A stretch of 64,000 bases of DNA from positions 62,001-126,000 of the forward strand of contig JAHBVR010000020.1 in NCBI GenBank assembly GCA_019637395.1, given 5' to 3'. The position numbers were made by a program, and so were the translations under genes. Source of the stretch: Vulcanimicrobiota bacterium. Its GTDB lineage: Bacteria > Vulcanimicrobiota > Xenobia > Xenobiales > JADMJV01. Shown in pieces: positions 40,072-49,299 of the stretch (its first letter is position 1; every line of letters begins with the position of its first letter). The notes beneath the pieces were generated by a model. The model saw only the letters and a list, made by a program, of their open reading frames with translations. It was not told where the DNA came from and did not search any database.

Positions 40072-41871
40072 CTAATCTTTGCCGCCGGTGTAGAAACTGT
40101 CGAGCAGGTCTTTATACTTGGCCTCGACAGCCTTGCGTTTGAGCTTGAGACTGGGAGTGAGGTCTCCCGCTTCCAAGGTCAGGTCGGCCGGTAGGATGGC
40201 GAACTTCTTCAACGTCTCGTAGCTGGGCAGGGTCTTGTTGAGCGTCTCGATCACCCCCTGCATCATCTCTCTGACCTTTTCGTTCCTGGTCAATTCTTCG
40301 TAAGAGATGTTGGTCAGGCCGTTCTGGGTGGCCCAACTTTTGAGGGCCGCCGGATCGAGGGCCACCAGACAGCTACAGAAATTCCGGTTATTCCCGTGGA
40401 CCAGCACCTGGCTGATCTGGGGACAGGCCATCTTGAGCTGGGCTTCCAGGGCCTGGGGAGCGACGTATTTACCGCCCGAGGTTTTGATGAGATCTTTCTT
40501 GCGATCGGTAATACGCAGGAACCCGTCTTCCAGAGTGCCGATGTCGCCGGTCTTGAGATAGCCTTCGGAATCGAAGGTTTCAGCCGTCATCTCGGGCTGG
40601 TTGTGGTAAGCGCGCATAACCCCCCGGCCTTTGATGAGAATTTCGCTGTCGCCTTCGGCCAGCTTTACTTCGGTACCGGGCAGAGCGGAGCCAACCGTGC
40701 CGATACGGTTATGGCCGGGGAAATTGACGAAGGTGGCCGCGCTGGTTTCCGTCAGTCCGTAGCCTTCGTAAATGATCACTCCGGCGGCGTGGAAGAACTC
40801 GTTGAGACTGGCCGAGAGCGGCGCGCTACCCGAGACGAAGAAGCGCAGCCGGCCACCAAAGAGTCCGTGCAGTTTGGAGAAAACCAATCGGCTGGCCAGA
40901 TAGTGCTTCATGGAGAGGAGCAGGCCGGGCCGTTTGCCTTCTTGCTGCAGGCGCGAGACTTGCCGGCCCACCTTCATGGCCCAGTTAAAGACTTTCTGGC
41001 GCCAGCCGCCTTTCTCTTTGGCGCCGCTGACCATTTTGGCGTAGATTTTCTCGAAGATGCGCGGCACCGCGGCCACAAAGGTCGGCCTGATAACGGCCAG
41101 GTTATCGACCAGTTTGTCGGGACGGCCGTCCACGGCGGTGGCGAAGCCGATGCGTAGTTGAGCCATCTGCAGGACCTTGCCGAAGGAGTGGGCCAGCGGT
41201 AGCCAGAGATATTGCAGATCATCATAGCGCAACAGATTAAGAGCGGCGATACCTTCCGACTCATAGATCCAACAGTCGTGCAGCAGCTCCACCCCTTTGG
41301 GATGGCCGGTGGTGCCGGAGGTGTAGATCAAGGTGGCCAGCTTATCCTTAGTGACATCTTTGGTCACATCCTCGAAGGAGCGCGACAAGAATTGACCCCT
41401 CCCCTTCTGGCTGAGCTGCTCCAGGGTGATGACCCATTCATCTTGGGAAGGCGTGCCCTGGAAAACGATGACCTTCTCCACTTTGGGGATGTCACCGCGA
41501 ACCTGCTGCAGCTTGGCCACCTGCTCATCGCTCTCGGCAAACACAAAACGCGTGCCCGAGTCGCTCAGGATGAAGGCGCACTCGGGAGCGGTGTTGGATG
41601 GATAGATGGTGGTGGTGGCCCCCGAGGCGCAGAGAATGCCCAGGTCGGCCAGAATCCAATCGATGCAGGTGCCGGATAGAATGGCGCAGCGCTCTTCGGG
41701 CTGCAGGCCCAGCGCCAGCAAGCCGCCGGAAATATCCTGGACGCGGTCGCGGGTTTGTTGCCAGGTCAGGCTCTCCCAGCGATTTTCCACGGGGTAACGA
41801 AAAGCTTCGCTGTTGGGCGTTTGAAGGACGCGGCTGTGAAAGAGGGCGGCTACGTTCTGACAGTCATGCAT
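40072..41871 (-). CDS. Long-chain acyl-CoA synthetase (FadD15-like)
   Basis: 599 residues, the length of long-chain AMP-forming ligases. Motifs: TLIYTSGTTGHPKGVELLHD (P-loop), QYLWLPLAHSFGKVLQM, FFVSGSAPLSASLNEFFHAA, IYEGYGLTETSAATFVN, YLKTGDIGTLEDGFLRITDR, KKDLIKTSGGKYVAPQALE, and a C-terminal region with LTPSLKLKRKAVEAKYKDLL. It activates fatty acids at the inner membrane for degradation or lipid synthesis. Next to the glycerophosphodiesterase it suggests phospholipid fatty acid recycling. Confidence 0.93.
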   Translation of the reverse strand: MHDCQNVAALFHSRVLQTPNSEAFRYPVENRWESLTWQQTRDRVQDISGGLLALGLQPEERCAILSGTCIDWILADLGILCASGATTTIYPSNTAPECAFILSDSGTRFVFAESDEQVAKLQQVRGDIPKVEKVIVFQGTPSQDEWVITLEQLSQKGRGQFLSRSFEDVTKDVTKDKLATLIYTSGTTGHPKGVELLHDCWIYESEGIAALNLLRYDDLQYLWLPLAHSFGKVLQMAQLRIGFATAVDGRPDKLVDNLAVIRPTFVAAVPRIFEKIYAKMVSGAKEKGGWRQKVFNWAMKVGRQVSRLQQEGKRPGLLLSMKHYLASRLVFSKLHGLFGGRLRFFVSGSAPLSASLNEFFHAAGVIIYEGYGLTETSAATFVNFPGHNRIGTVGSALPGTEVKLAEGDSEILIKGRGVMRAYHNQPEMTAETFDSEGYLKTGDIGTLEDGFLRITDRKKDLIKTSGGKYVAPQALEAQLKMACPQISQVLVHGNNRNFCSCLVALDPAALKSWATQNGLTNISYEELTRNEKVREMMQGVIETLNKTLPSYETLKKFAILPADLTLEAGDLTPSLKLKRKAVEAKYKDLLDSFYTGGKD

Positions 41872-42010
41872 GCAGGCCCATGTGCCACAGGCCGGCGGGA
41901 ATTCCTGGTATGTAGGTACTTTTGCGGGAGTATGGTGCTTTCTGTCTGGTGAGGGGCCGGCGGTTTAAGGTTGGGTCATAGAAAATTTGAATCGAAAGCG
42001 GGATGGTAAA

Positions 42011-42391
42011 ATGTTGAAAAAGATGATTATCGGTATGGTTTTGTTGACGGGTATGGCGTTTGCTGACCAGACTTTGGAGCTCCGTCAGAACGAAATTTTG
42101 GAAGGCACCTTCCAGGGCACCCACATGGGCCAGATTCTGATGCGCACGCCCGATGGCCGGGATCTGGAGATTCCTTCGATGGCCGTGTTCTGGTACTCCG
42201 AGCGCCCGGTCGTCCAGTCGCAGCTTCAGATCGGCGACAATCTGCGCCTGTGCCTGCCCAACCGCCTGGTTGTGCGCGTAGTCAACCCGGGTGAGCCCCA
42301 GACGCTGGGCAACTACGAGGGCATCCACAAGGTGCCGGGCAGCATCGTCGGCAGTTGGGATGCACGCGACATCGAAGCGGCGAACCGCTAA
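42011..42391 (+). CDS. Small exported protein, unknown
   Basis: 126 residues with a signal peptide (MLKKMIIGMVLLTGMAFA) and a beta-rich mature domain: LELRQNEILEGTFQGTHMGQ, ILMRTPDGRDLEIPSMAVFW and QIGDNLRLCLPNRLVVRVVN. It resembles small SH3-like barrels, but that is a guess. Its TAA overlaps the stop of the convergent S41 protease. Confidence 0.65.
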   Translation: MLKKMIIGMVLLTGMAFADQTLELRQNEILEGTFQGTHMGQILMRTPDGRDLEIPSMAVFWYSERPVVQSQLQIGDNLRLCLPNRLVVRVVNPGEPQTLGNYEGIHKVPGSIVGSWDARDIEAANR

Positions 42392-43527
42392 AAGCTTCGG
42401 CTTCCCGTCATAAGACTGGTCAGGAGACCCTGGGCCTTGCTAAGAGGATCCAGGGTTTCTTTGATGTCCGGGTCGATGCCCAGACCCTGAATCTGGTGGC
42501 CGGCCGGAGTTTGATAGAGGGCGGAAGTGAACTTGAGGCCGCCACCGTCCGGCAGGGGCAGGTAACGCTGGACGCAGCCTTTGCCGAAGCTGGTGGAGCC
42601 GACCAGCTTGGCGCGGCCGTGGTCGTGCAAGGCCGAGGCCATGATTTCGGCGGCGCTGGCCGACTCCCCATTGATCAGCACCACCACTTTGCTGGTGGAG
42701 TTGCCGGATTTGTCCGTCAGGTAGGGCTGCATTTCGTGGCGGCGCTGCAGGCGCACCACCTGGGAACCGGCGGGCAGAAAATTGGCGCAGACCTGCACGG
42801 CCGAGCTGACCAGCCCTCCCCCGTTGTTGCGCAGGTCGATAAGCAGGTTCTGAGTCTTCAACTGACCCAACGCCTGCTGCACTTCGGCCGGGGTGGAGGC
42901 GGCGAAGTTGCGGATCTTGAGATAGCCCACGCCATTTTCGAGAGCCTGGAAGGTGACGGTTCTTTTGTCAGGCACGCGGCGCTCGACCTGAAACTGGCCC
43001 TGGCTGGTCTGCACGCTCAGGCTGCTGCCGGCCGGGCCTTCCAGTTCGCTGCGGGCGGACTCGATGGAAAGTTCGGCGGTGTTGTGGCCGTTCAGGCTGA
43101 GGATGACGTCGCCGGCGCGCAACTGGGCGGGGCCATTCGGATCCACCTCGAGCACGTGCACGGGCTGGCCCGGTCCGTCTTTGACGATGCTGAACCCCGG
43201 GTTGGGCTGAGCGTCGCCGTCGAATTTTTTCATGACACTGGCGAAGGCCTGGGGTTCCAGATAGGTGAGATAAGGATCCTTGAGCAGTTCGGCGGCCGCC
43301 TGAGCGGACCACTGCAGAAGAGGAGCTTCCGGATGCTGCTCCCAGGCCTCTGCCAGGCTGGAGGCCGGGAAATGCTTGTTGATTTCCTGGAGGGCGGCCC
43401 GGTCCAGTTGCTGCACCGTGGTCGGAGTGAAGGCGGATTTCTGCAGGGCGCCGGCTACGTCATGCCAACGGCTCTCTTGAGCGGCGGCGGGGAGGGTGAG
43501 AAGAAAGAGTAAAATCAGCTTTTTCAC
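42388..43527 (-). CDS. S41 carboxyl-terminal processing protease
   Basis: 379 residues with a signal peptide (MKKLILLFLLTLPAAA). A helical N-terminal region precedes a PDZ domain (HVLEVDPNGPAQLRAGDVIL). The S41 core has VGYLKIRNFAASTPAEVQQA, LLIDLRNNGGGLVSSAV, the nucleophile Ser in VLINGESASAAEIMASALHD near residue 290, and the general-base Lys in GSTSFGKGCVQRYLPLPDGG. It cleaves proteins with unfolded C-termini in the periplasm. Monocistronic by position. Confidence 0.9.
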   Translation of the reverse strand: MKKLILLFLLTLPAAAQESRWHDVAGALQKSAFTPTTVQQLDRAALQEINKHFPASSLAEAWEQHPEAPLLQWSAQAAAELLKDPYLTYLEPQAFASVMKKFDGDAQPNPGFSIVKDGPGQPVHVLEVDPNGPAQLRAGDVILSLNGHNTAELSIESARSELEGPAGSSLSVQTSQGQFQVERRVPDKRTVTFQALENGVGYLKIRNFAASTPAEVQQALGQLKTQNLLIDLRNNGGGLVSSAVQVCANFLPAGSQVVRLQRRHEMQPYLTDKSGNSTSKVVVLINGESASAAEIMASALHDHGRAKLVGSTSFGKGCVQRYLPLPDGGGLKFTSALYQTPAGHQIQGLGIDPDIKETLDPLSKAQGLLTSLMTGSRSF

Positions 43528-43585
43528 GTGGCTTGATATTTTCTGTGGCTTCAGTACTGGTCCTCCCGGTACGGGAATACTCAGT

Positions 43586-44575
43586 TTAGTCAGGATAAGA
43601 GTCCATCATCTGATTGGTTTTGTTGTGATCCCCTAAATTCTGGCGTTGGTAGCGATCCCCGAAGGCGCTTTTCAGGCCGGAATCGCTGGCATTATTGGTG
43701 CCGTGGAAGTAGACGATCGAGCGGGCAGCCCGGCCATTTTCGGTTTTGGCCCAGTTGGCCACCGGGCCTTGCGATCCATAGAGGCAATCTTGTAACTCCA
43801 GACGATCGGCCTGCAGGCCGGCGCCGGTTTTGTCGCGACTGAGGGCGTAGGTGAGGGCGTCGCCGCCGCCCGAGTGGGCCGAGACAACGCGGTAAGTGGG
43901 GTTGCTGACCCCGGCCGCCTGCAGAGCCTGGTTGGTGGTCTCGCTCTGACTTTTGACGTTGCTCCAGTCGGTGGCATATTTTCCGCCCTGGGCGTTGGCG
44001 CATTCGGGCAGCACGATGACGGTCTGCGGGCCGCCTCGTTTCTGAATCTCGGCGAGGCGGTTGGTCAGGCCGGCTCCATGGTTCTTGTCATCGGCCACAG
44101 TGGCGTTGTAGCCATGATAGTGAGTATGGACGCGCGTCTCGTGGCTCGGGTCAAAGCCGGGTGGGAGCAGGGTGAGCACGGGTTGGCCGCCGTTGCCTTC
44201 ATTGCGATGGGCAATAATCTGGCTGCCGTTCTTGAGCAGCTCGGCATAGGCGGTGCGGCTGCGTTGAATGGTGGCCGCCAGGGCCTGATCTTTAGGATTC
44301 TTGGAGCGCTTGAGGCCGTCGAGTTGCTCCGCTGTGATGCTGGCCACGTCGTAGCTGCCCGGGGGCAGTTCGTGCCTGGGCGGCGGCGCGGCCGGTTGGG
44401 CCGCCTGGACCGGTTGGGGTAGGGGTTGTGGCTGCACCGGGGGAGCGGCCGGCTTTTGCGGGCCCAGGGCGCCGATGGCTTTCTCGGCCACGAACTGGCC
44501 GATTTTCAGCTGGGGCAAAATCGCCCATTGCAGGCCTTCCGAGACCATGGGAGCGAGCGAACGTAGCGTATCCAT
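43586..44575 (-). CDS. Alpha/beta-hydrolase-like protein, no signal peptide
   Basis: 329 residues. A Pro/Ala/Gln-rich linker sits near residues 40-75. The main domain has VLTLLPPGFDPSHETRVHTH followed by YHGYN, TVIVLPECANAQGG, the nucleophile-elbow pattern VVSAHSGGGDALTYALS and a late His in SIVYFHGTNNAS. The G-H-S-G-G-like turn (AHSGGGD) argues for a serine hydrolase fold, but the catalytic triad is not proven. The lack of a signal peptide with a linker-first layout is shared with the M15-like and NlpC-like genes of this window. Confidence 0.65.
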   Translation of the reverse strand: MDTLRSLAPMVSEGLQWAILPQLKIGQFVAEKAIGALGPQKPAAPPVQPQPLPQPVQAAQPAAPPPRHELPPGSYDVASITAEQLDGLKRSKNPKDQALAATIQRSRTAYAELLKNGSQIIAHRNEGNGGQPVLTLLPPGFDPSHETRVHTHYHGYNATVADDKNHGAGLTNRLAEIQKRGGPQTVIVLPECANAQGGKYATDWSNVKSQSETTNQALQAAGVSNPTYRVVSAHSGGGDALTYALSRDKTGAGLQADRLELQDCLYGSQGPVANWAKTENGRAARSIVYFHGTNNASDSGLKSAFGDRYQRQNLGDHNKTNQMMDSYPD

Positions 44576-44732
44576 ACGCTTAAAGCTAGCGGAGGAGGCT
44601 TAAACCGGCCTTACTCCGGCTCTGGATTTGTTGCGGAGATGTGACCTTCTCGACCCATTCTTGTAACGAATGGTCAGAATTTGTAACACCGCGGGGGGTG
44701 TCAGAAGCGGCTCGGGCTGGCTGAATAGGGTT

Positions 44733-45299
44733 ATGAACGCCATCGCCCACCGTCCCACCCACACTCCGGTCCGTCACACGGGTCGCACCCAACGTCGCCG
44801 CCGCCAGGGACAGGTCGGCCGGCGCCGCCGGCAAGACGGGGTTCGCCTTTCGCGCAACGCGCGCAGCCAGCGCACCCAGCGGGCGCAGCGCGCGGCCGGA
44901 GTCAGCCGGGCAGCCCACAGTGGCCCGGTTTCGGGAACGCAGCTGGCTCGCGATGCCCAGCGCATCGCCCGCAGCGGCATCGCCGGCCGGGGTCGCAACT
45001 GCTATCGCGGCGTGAAATACGCAATGGCTCGCCAGGGCGTGAATCTGACCGGCGTGCCCGCTTACACGGCCGCCGGCCAGTTGGCGCGCAACAGCAATTT
45101 CCGCGAAGCGCGCGTATCGCGCGACCAGTTGCGCAACCTGCCCGCCGGCGCCACGGTGGTCTGGGCGCCGCACGGCAAACACAAGTATGGCCATATTTCC
45201 ATCGCCCTGGGCAACGGCCGCGAAGCCAGCGACGTGCTGCGCAATCAGATCACCAACTACGGCAGTTCTTTCCGGGTGTTTTTGCCCAACCGCGCATGA
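44733..45299 (+). CDS. CHAP/NlpC-like peptidase with Arg-rich N-terminus
   Basis: 188 residues from ATG 44733 (an ATG at 44670 is possible). The first 80 residues are extremely basic (RTQRRRRQGQVGRRRRQDG). The C-terminal domain is a paralogue of the exported protein at 3425: NCYRGVKYAMARQGVNLTG with the catalytic Cys, ATVVWAPHGKHKYGHISIAL with the His, and GNGREASD. There is no signal peptide. It overlaps the acidic 143-residue gene downstream by four bases. The basic tail could bind nucleic acid, cell-wall polymers or the acidic partner. Confidence 0.7.
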   Translation: MNAIAHRPTHTPVRHTGRTQRRRRQGQVGRRRRQDGVRLSRNARSQRTQRAQRAAGVSRAAHSGPVSGTQLARDAQRIARSGIAGRGRNCYRGVKYAMARQGVNLTGVPAYTAAGQLARNSNFREARVSRDQLRNLPAGATVVWAPHGKHKYGHISIALGNGREASDVLRNQITNYGSSFRVFLPNRA

Positions 45300-45727
45300 C
45301 CTTTGAAGAAGAGGCCCACGAGTGGCCCGCCTATGATGGGCTGGGCGACGAGAATTTTGATGAGTTGCCGGTCCAGGAAGGCGACGTCCCGCGTCTCGAG
45401 GACCTCGACGTGCTCCAGGACTGGCTGGAGAAACATCCGAGTGGGCTCGACTACTTTGACCAGTTCGTGCAGCAGGCCCTGTTCTGGTTGCGCGAAGAAC
45501 TGGAAACCGAGGCCCTGCTGCTGGACTTGAGCAACGTGCGCGCCACCATTCAGCAAAACTACGGTCCCAAGTTGAAGCCGTTCCTGGCCCGGCCCTTGAA
45601 GCGCCTGCGCCACGCCATCGAGGCGGAAGAGGAAGAGATGACGCTGCATCTCTTGATCAAGTTGAGCGACGTCTTCCGGGCGCGCCCGGCGCCGCTGGAG
45701 AAGCCCTACTGGGCGCCTAAGATTTGA
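45296..45727 (+). CDS. Acidic partner protein of the basic peptidase
   Basis: 143 residues, strongly acidic at the N-terminus (MTFEEEAHEWPAYDGLGDEN) and helical in the rest (DYFDQFVQQALFWLREELET, LSNVRATIQQNYGPKLKPFL). No signal peptide and no recognised family. It starts inside the stop of the basic peptidase gene (ATGA). Opposite charge and tight coupling suggest direct binding, as in effector-immunity or enzyme-chaperone pairs; this is inference. Its end overlaps the convergent methyltransferase by 11 bp. Confidence 0.65.
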   Translation: MTFEEEAHEWPAYDGLGDENFDELPVQEGDVPRLEDLDVLQDWLEKHPSGLDYFDQFVQQALFWLREELETEALLLDLSNVRATIQQNYGPKLKPFLARPLKRLRHAIEAEEEEMTLHLLIKLSDVFRARPAPLEKPYWAPKI

Positions 45728-46415
45728 TGCCCGTCGCGGGCTTTGCCTGGAGACGCCATTTTTGCTCCAGGCGGTGCAGCCAGCACCAGACCAGCCCGCT
45801 TGCCAGCAGACAGGCCCCATACCAAAGCGGTGAGCTGCCCAGGTGAATATTCCGCCAGCCGTGCAGGAAGAGAGCCAGGCACAACCAGCCGGCCAGAGTG
45901 GTGCGCTCCAGACAGAAAGCCAGCTTCCAGCGCAGAGGCAGCAGTTGTGGCCCCAACCTGTGCTTGGGCAAGCCGAGGAAGCGCGGAACCCGGGCGCAGT
46001 AGTCTCGATAGGCAGCGCCCCAACGCTCGCCCAGACCGTGCTCTTCGTAAGCGATGATAGGTAAATGGATGGCCGCCCAGAGCAGGCAGTAAGGCAGCCG
46101 GCAAACTCCCAGGCCGGCAATTTGACAACCCCCCAGGCCCATCATTAGATTCCCGAGGTAACGGGGATTCCGCGAGTAGACGTAAGGGCCGTCTTCGCAA
46201 ATCAAGCGTTCTCCCACGTTGGCGTCGAGCCGATTGGGAACCCAGCCGGCGACCCCCCAGCAGCGCACCGCCAACCCGGCCAGCAGCAACAGCCAACCGG
46301 GTCCGGCCGCATAGTCCGGATCGGGGCTGCAGAACCACAGCATGGTCAGTAAGAAAGGAATCCCCAGATAGCCGCGCAGGGGAAAGATCACGCGACCCAG
46401 TCGAACCAGAAGCAT
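45717..46415 (-). CDS. Isoprenylcysteine-methyltransferase-like membrane protein
   Basis: 232 residues with several membrane segments. The ICMT/PEMT signature is clear: LICEDGPYVYSRNPRYLGNL binds the methyl donor, and EEHGLGERWGAAYRDYCARV and PRFLG follow. In bacteria such enzymes methylate lipids or small molecules and are often of unknown substrate. The C-terminal third has two more membrane segments beyond the core. Confidence 0.8.
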   Translation of the reverse strand: MLLVRLGRVIFPLRGYLGIPFLLTMLWFCSPDPDYAAGPGWLLLLAGLAVRCWGVAGWVPNRLDANVGERLICEDGPYVYSRNPRYLGNLMMGLGGCQIAGLGVCRLPYCLLWAAIHLPIIAYEEHGLGERWGAAYRDYCARVPRFLGLPKHRLGPQLLPLRWKLAFCLERTTLAGWLCLALFLHGWRNIHLGSSPLWYGACLLASGLVWCWLHRLEQKWRLQAKPATGIKS

Positions 46416-46537
46416 CCGGCCATCCTAGCATAGATCATCTTGTTCTTTCGAAATTTCGCAACCGTATTCATCAAACCTGGTGAGCTGGTCACAACTAAGC
46501 AATCTTCCGGCAAACCTCTTGAGGGTAAAGTCGGGGC

Positions 46538-47305
46538 ATGAGAATCGGCGTTAAAAATCAACAGCCCTGGTCGGCCCTGCAGAAGGCGGCCACCGATCTG
46601 GGCCAAACCCGGGATGGGCTGGTGCACCTCGACGGCGTGCGCTGGGATATCGAGAACAATCCGGATGGCAGCACCATCGAGAAGGGTGTTTTCCGGGACG
46701 CCTACATCCATCCGGAAAAGGTTACCGACGTTTTCCTGTGCATCAAGCCCTTCACCGAGAAGCCAGGGAATTTGCCCGGTCACGCCTTGCTCAAGTTCGC
46801 TTTCGCTTCCGACGCTCCGGTGCGCGATAGCCAGGGCAATGAAGATTCGGGGCTGGCCGTTTCGGTCGAAGTTCACTTTAAACAGGGCCAGGATTACGAT
46901 CCGGTCGGCGGTCAGGAACCGCAGCCGATTCTCTATCAGTTGGGCACCTGGAGCGACGCGATCGAAAAGGCCACCGTGCACGACCGCAACCCGCTCAAGA
47001 TCTATAAGCTGAAGCTCGATCAGGAACAGAAAGTGGCGCTCCTGAAAGAGCGCCTGCAGGCCTCGGTGCAGGACCATAGTCAGGACATGTATCATCCGGT
47101 CACCAATTCGTGCCTGTCCACACTGATCGATGGGGTCAATCGGGTGGTTCCCAGCCATCAACAAATCGCCCGCGTCGATGCCAATGGCGATCCCGAGCCC
47201 CAGGCCACCATCCCGCTCTGGTCTCCCCAGGCCTTCCGGCGCTACAACCTGCTGGAAAAACCCATTCCCGAGGTCATTCCGGCCAAGCCCAGACCCCAGG
47301 CCTAG
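46538..47305 (+). CDS. DUF4105-like (Lnb-type) protein, unknown
   Basis: 255 residues, no signal peptide. A beta-rich N-terminus contains KPGNLPGHALLKFAFASD and VSVEVHFKQGQDYDP. The C-terminal half has YHPVTNSCLSTLIDGVNRVV, where an N-x-C context and a preceding HALLKF recall the Cys/His layout of Lnb N-terminal (DUF4105) domains. This is a tentative match. The C-terminus is Pro-rich. It joins the set of signal-less Cys-hydrolase-like proteins in the window. Confidence 0.55.
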   Translation: MRIGVKNQQPWSALQKAATDLGQTRDGLVHLDGVRWDIENNPDGSTIEKGVFRDAYIHPEKVTDVFLCIKPFTEKPGNLPGHALLKFAFASDAPVRDSQGNEDSGLAVSVEVHFKQGQDYDPVGGQEPQPILYQLGTWSDAIEKATVHDRNPLKIYKLKLDQEQKVALLKERLQASVQDHSQDMYHPVTNSCLSTLIDGVNRVVPSHQQIARVDANGDPEPQATIPLWSPQAFRRYNLLEKPIPEVIPAKPRPQA

Positions 47306-47709
47306 GAAACCAGCCCCTCCGCGCGCATGCGTTCGTGCTGGTCCTCATGGGAGATGTAGGCGACAATGCGAGGACCTTTGAGGTGGAGGATGTAGGTAAT
47401 ATTGAACTCGATCTCGCCTGCTCCAGTGGCCTGGAAGCGGCTTCCCCAGCGAACGGTGACGAGGCGGTGGTGGGGACCGACCGCGGCCTCCTCCAAAATT
47501 TGAACGGGCCGCATCGACTGCATCCCATTTTGCTCATTGAAGCCCTTGACCTGACCAAGCCAGCTCTGAAACTTGTCGTCGTTGAGCGCCCCGTAAGCTC
47601 CAGTGGGACCCGCCGCCACGAAGCCCTCGGCGTAGAAGCCGGCCAGTTCCTGCGGGCTGCCGGAAAGCGAGACGGCCGCGTAGCGGCTGAAGTAAACGAG
47701 CCAGTCCAC
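47302..47709 (-). CDS. SnoaL/NTF2-like small protein
   Basis: About 135 residues from GTG 47709; a longer version starting near 47775 would carry an Arg-rich tail unlike the family. SnoaL/NTF2 features: a helical start (WLVYFSRYAAVSLSGSPQEL), FYAEGFVAAGPTGAYGAL, then strands LVTVRWGSRFQATGAGEIEF and ILHLKGPRIVAYISHEDQHE. These domains act as small-molecule binding or isomerase folds. It is convergent with the gene ending at 47305 (4-bp overlap) and divergent from the acyltransferase. Confidence 0.65.
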   Translation of the reverse strand: MDWLVYFSRYAAVSLSGSPQELAGFYAEGFVAAGPTGAYGALNDDKFQSWLGQVKGFNEQNGMQSMRPVQILEEAAVGPHHRLVTVRWGSRFQATGAGEIEFNITYILHLKGPRIVAYISHEDQHERMRAEGLVS

Positions 47710-47801
47710 AAGGGTTGCCTTGGCGGGTCGCCTGCGAAATCCTACCGCTGCCCGCCAAGAGCTGGAGGTATACACTCTCTGAGGCGGAACGGGCGCTTGA
47801 G

Positions 47802-48428
47802 ATGAGATGGCAGGATGAATTGTTCGCCCGCTTCCTGGGCAGATTGGCGCGCACCTTAAGTTTTTCGCGGATCGAGTTTCGCGGGGAGATTCCTTCGGAG
47901 CGCCGCCGGATCTATTACTTCAATCACACCTCTCATGCTGACAGCGTGCTTCTGTGGGCGGCATTACCCAAGGTGCAGCGGCGTAAAATGCGCTTTGTGG
48001 CCGCCAAGGATTATTGGGATACCAGCGCCCTGCGGCGCTATGTGGCCGAGCGTTGTTTTCGAGCCATCTTCCTGGAACGCCAGCCCAAGACCAAAGAAGA
48101 ACGCCAGCAGCAGGTCACCCAGTTGGTTTCCCAAGTAGGTCCCAGCGAGTCAATTCTGCTCTCTCCCGAAGGGACCCGGGGAGACGGCCACCAGCTGGCG
48201 CCCTTTAAAAGCGGCATTTACTACCTGTGCCAGGCGCAGCCCGACTTCGAACTGGTTCCCGTCTATCTGGAGAATCTCCACCGCCTGCTTCCCAAGGGTG
48301 CCTTCGTGCCCCGTCCGGTCCCTTGCCGGGTGGTATTCGGCGAGCCCTTCTCGTTACAGGAGGGTGAATCGCGGGTGGATTTCCTGGAGCGAGCTCGCCA
48401 GCGGCTTTTGGAGTTGGATCGGAGCTAA
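47802..48428 (+). CDS. plsC: PlsC-like 1-acylglycerol-3-phosphate acyltransferase
   Basis: 208 residues from ATG 47802. The catalytic NHTSHADSVLLWAAL gives the H(x)4D motif, FRAIFLERQPKTKEER and ILLSPEGTRGDG the substrate-binding EGTR motif, and LVPVYLENLHRLLPKG the last block. It transfers an acyl chain to lysophosphatidate or a similar acceptor at the inner membrane. Upstream in-frame codons exist but lack family similarity. Confidence 0.88.
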   Translation: MRWQDELFARFLGRLARTLSFSRIEFRGEIPSERRRIYYFNHTSHADSVLLWAALPKVQRRKMRFVAAKDYWDTSALRRYVAERCFRAIFLERQPKTKEERQQQVTQLVSQVGPSESILLSPEGTRGDGHQLAPFKSGIYYLCQAQPDFELVPVYLENLHRLLPKGAFVPRPVPCRVVFGEPFSLQEGESRVDFLERARQRLLELDRS

Positions 48429-48435
48429 CGGCAGG

Positions 48436-49299
48436 TCAGAGCTGAACTCCGGTGATATCCAAGATCGTCTCCGCGTCGATGCCAGATTTCGCCATCTTTT
48501 GAGCCACTTCCAGTCGAGCTCTGGCCTCCCCTACGGCTTCCCCTTTGGCCTCACCCTTCTCCATTGCTTCGTGAAGGCGGGTGTTTTCGTCCCATTCGGC
48601 CCGCAGGCGAGCTTCGATAAGAAGGCGGACTTCGTCATCCGAATAAGCGTTATGCATTGCGTCCAGAGCCATGATCATCTCCTCTTCGCGTTGAATCGGC
48701 GCCGGTAAGGGCACCACACCGCTTTCATAGAGTTCTGCAAAACGCAGCACATGCAACCACTTCTCCAATGGAGTCAGCAGGGGCTGGTCGCGCCTGAATT
48801 TACTGAGCTCCAGATAGTGAATCTCCAGGATATCACTGAGTTCAAGGTTGTGTCGAGGATCGCAGAAACGAAACCGGGTGTGCAAGCCGGCCAGATCCGG
48901 AAACAAGGGGAATTCCAAAATCGAGATCGCGACCGTGCGTCGCAAGTCTCCATACTTGCGGCCCCGTTCAAGCTGTTCACTGTAAAGTTTGGATAGATAA
49001 AACAAGGAGCGCTGGATGTAGCTGGTCTGCTCCTTAAGCTGAACCTCGATGTTATATTGGCGATTGTGGCCGTCTCGAGCCCGAACGTCCAGGATGGCTC
49101 CCTTCTCGTCATGATAGGCCTTGCCGACGTCGTTTGCGAGTAAGCTGAGCTGGACAATTTTGTCCTCGCCTTCCAGTTCCAATATCGCGTTCAGCAGCGA
49201 GCGAAGCAGCCTCTCGTTTTTGGGTGAACCAAAGACGATTTTGAAAATGATGTCGTTGAGCAAAGTGCGACGCAACATCGGTTCAGGTTTTTTCGGCAT
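48436..49299 (-). CDS. Rpn/PD-(D/E)XK family nuclease-transposase
   Basis: 287 residues with the Rpn pattern: an N-terminal NDIIFKIVFGSPKNERLLRS and LLNAILELEG, GAILDVRARDGHNRQYNIEV with the PD-(D/E)xK D...ExQ core, FYLSKLYSEQLERGRKYGDL, and a C-terminal EKGEAKGEAVGEARARLEVA coil. Rpn proteins are RecA-independent recombination-promoting nucleases, often encoded singly in mobile or phase-variable places. No terminal repeats are visible around it. Confidence 0.88.
   Translation of the reverse strand: MPKKPEPMLRRTLLNDIIFKIVFGSPKNERLLRSLLNAILELEGEDKIVQLSLLANDVGKAYHDEKGAILDVRARDGHNRQYNIEVQLKEQTSYIQRSLFYLSKLYSEQLERGRKYGDLRRTVAISILEFPLFPDLAGLHTRFRFCDPRHNLELSDILEIHYLELSKFRRDQPLLTPLEKWLHVLRFAELYESGVVPLPAPIQREEEMIMALDAMHNAYSDDEVRLLIEARLRAEWDENTRLHEAMEKGEAKGEAVGEARARLEVAQKMAKSGIDAETILDITGVQL

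Noticed and set aside
48436-49299. Intact insertion sequence
   Set aside because: The Rpn-type gene has no visible terminal inverted repeats or target duplications, so it is listed only as a gene.
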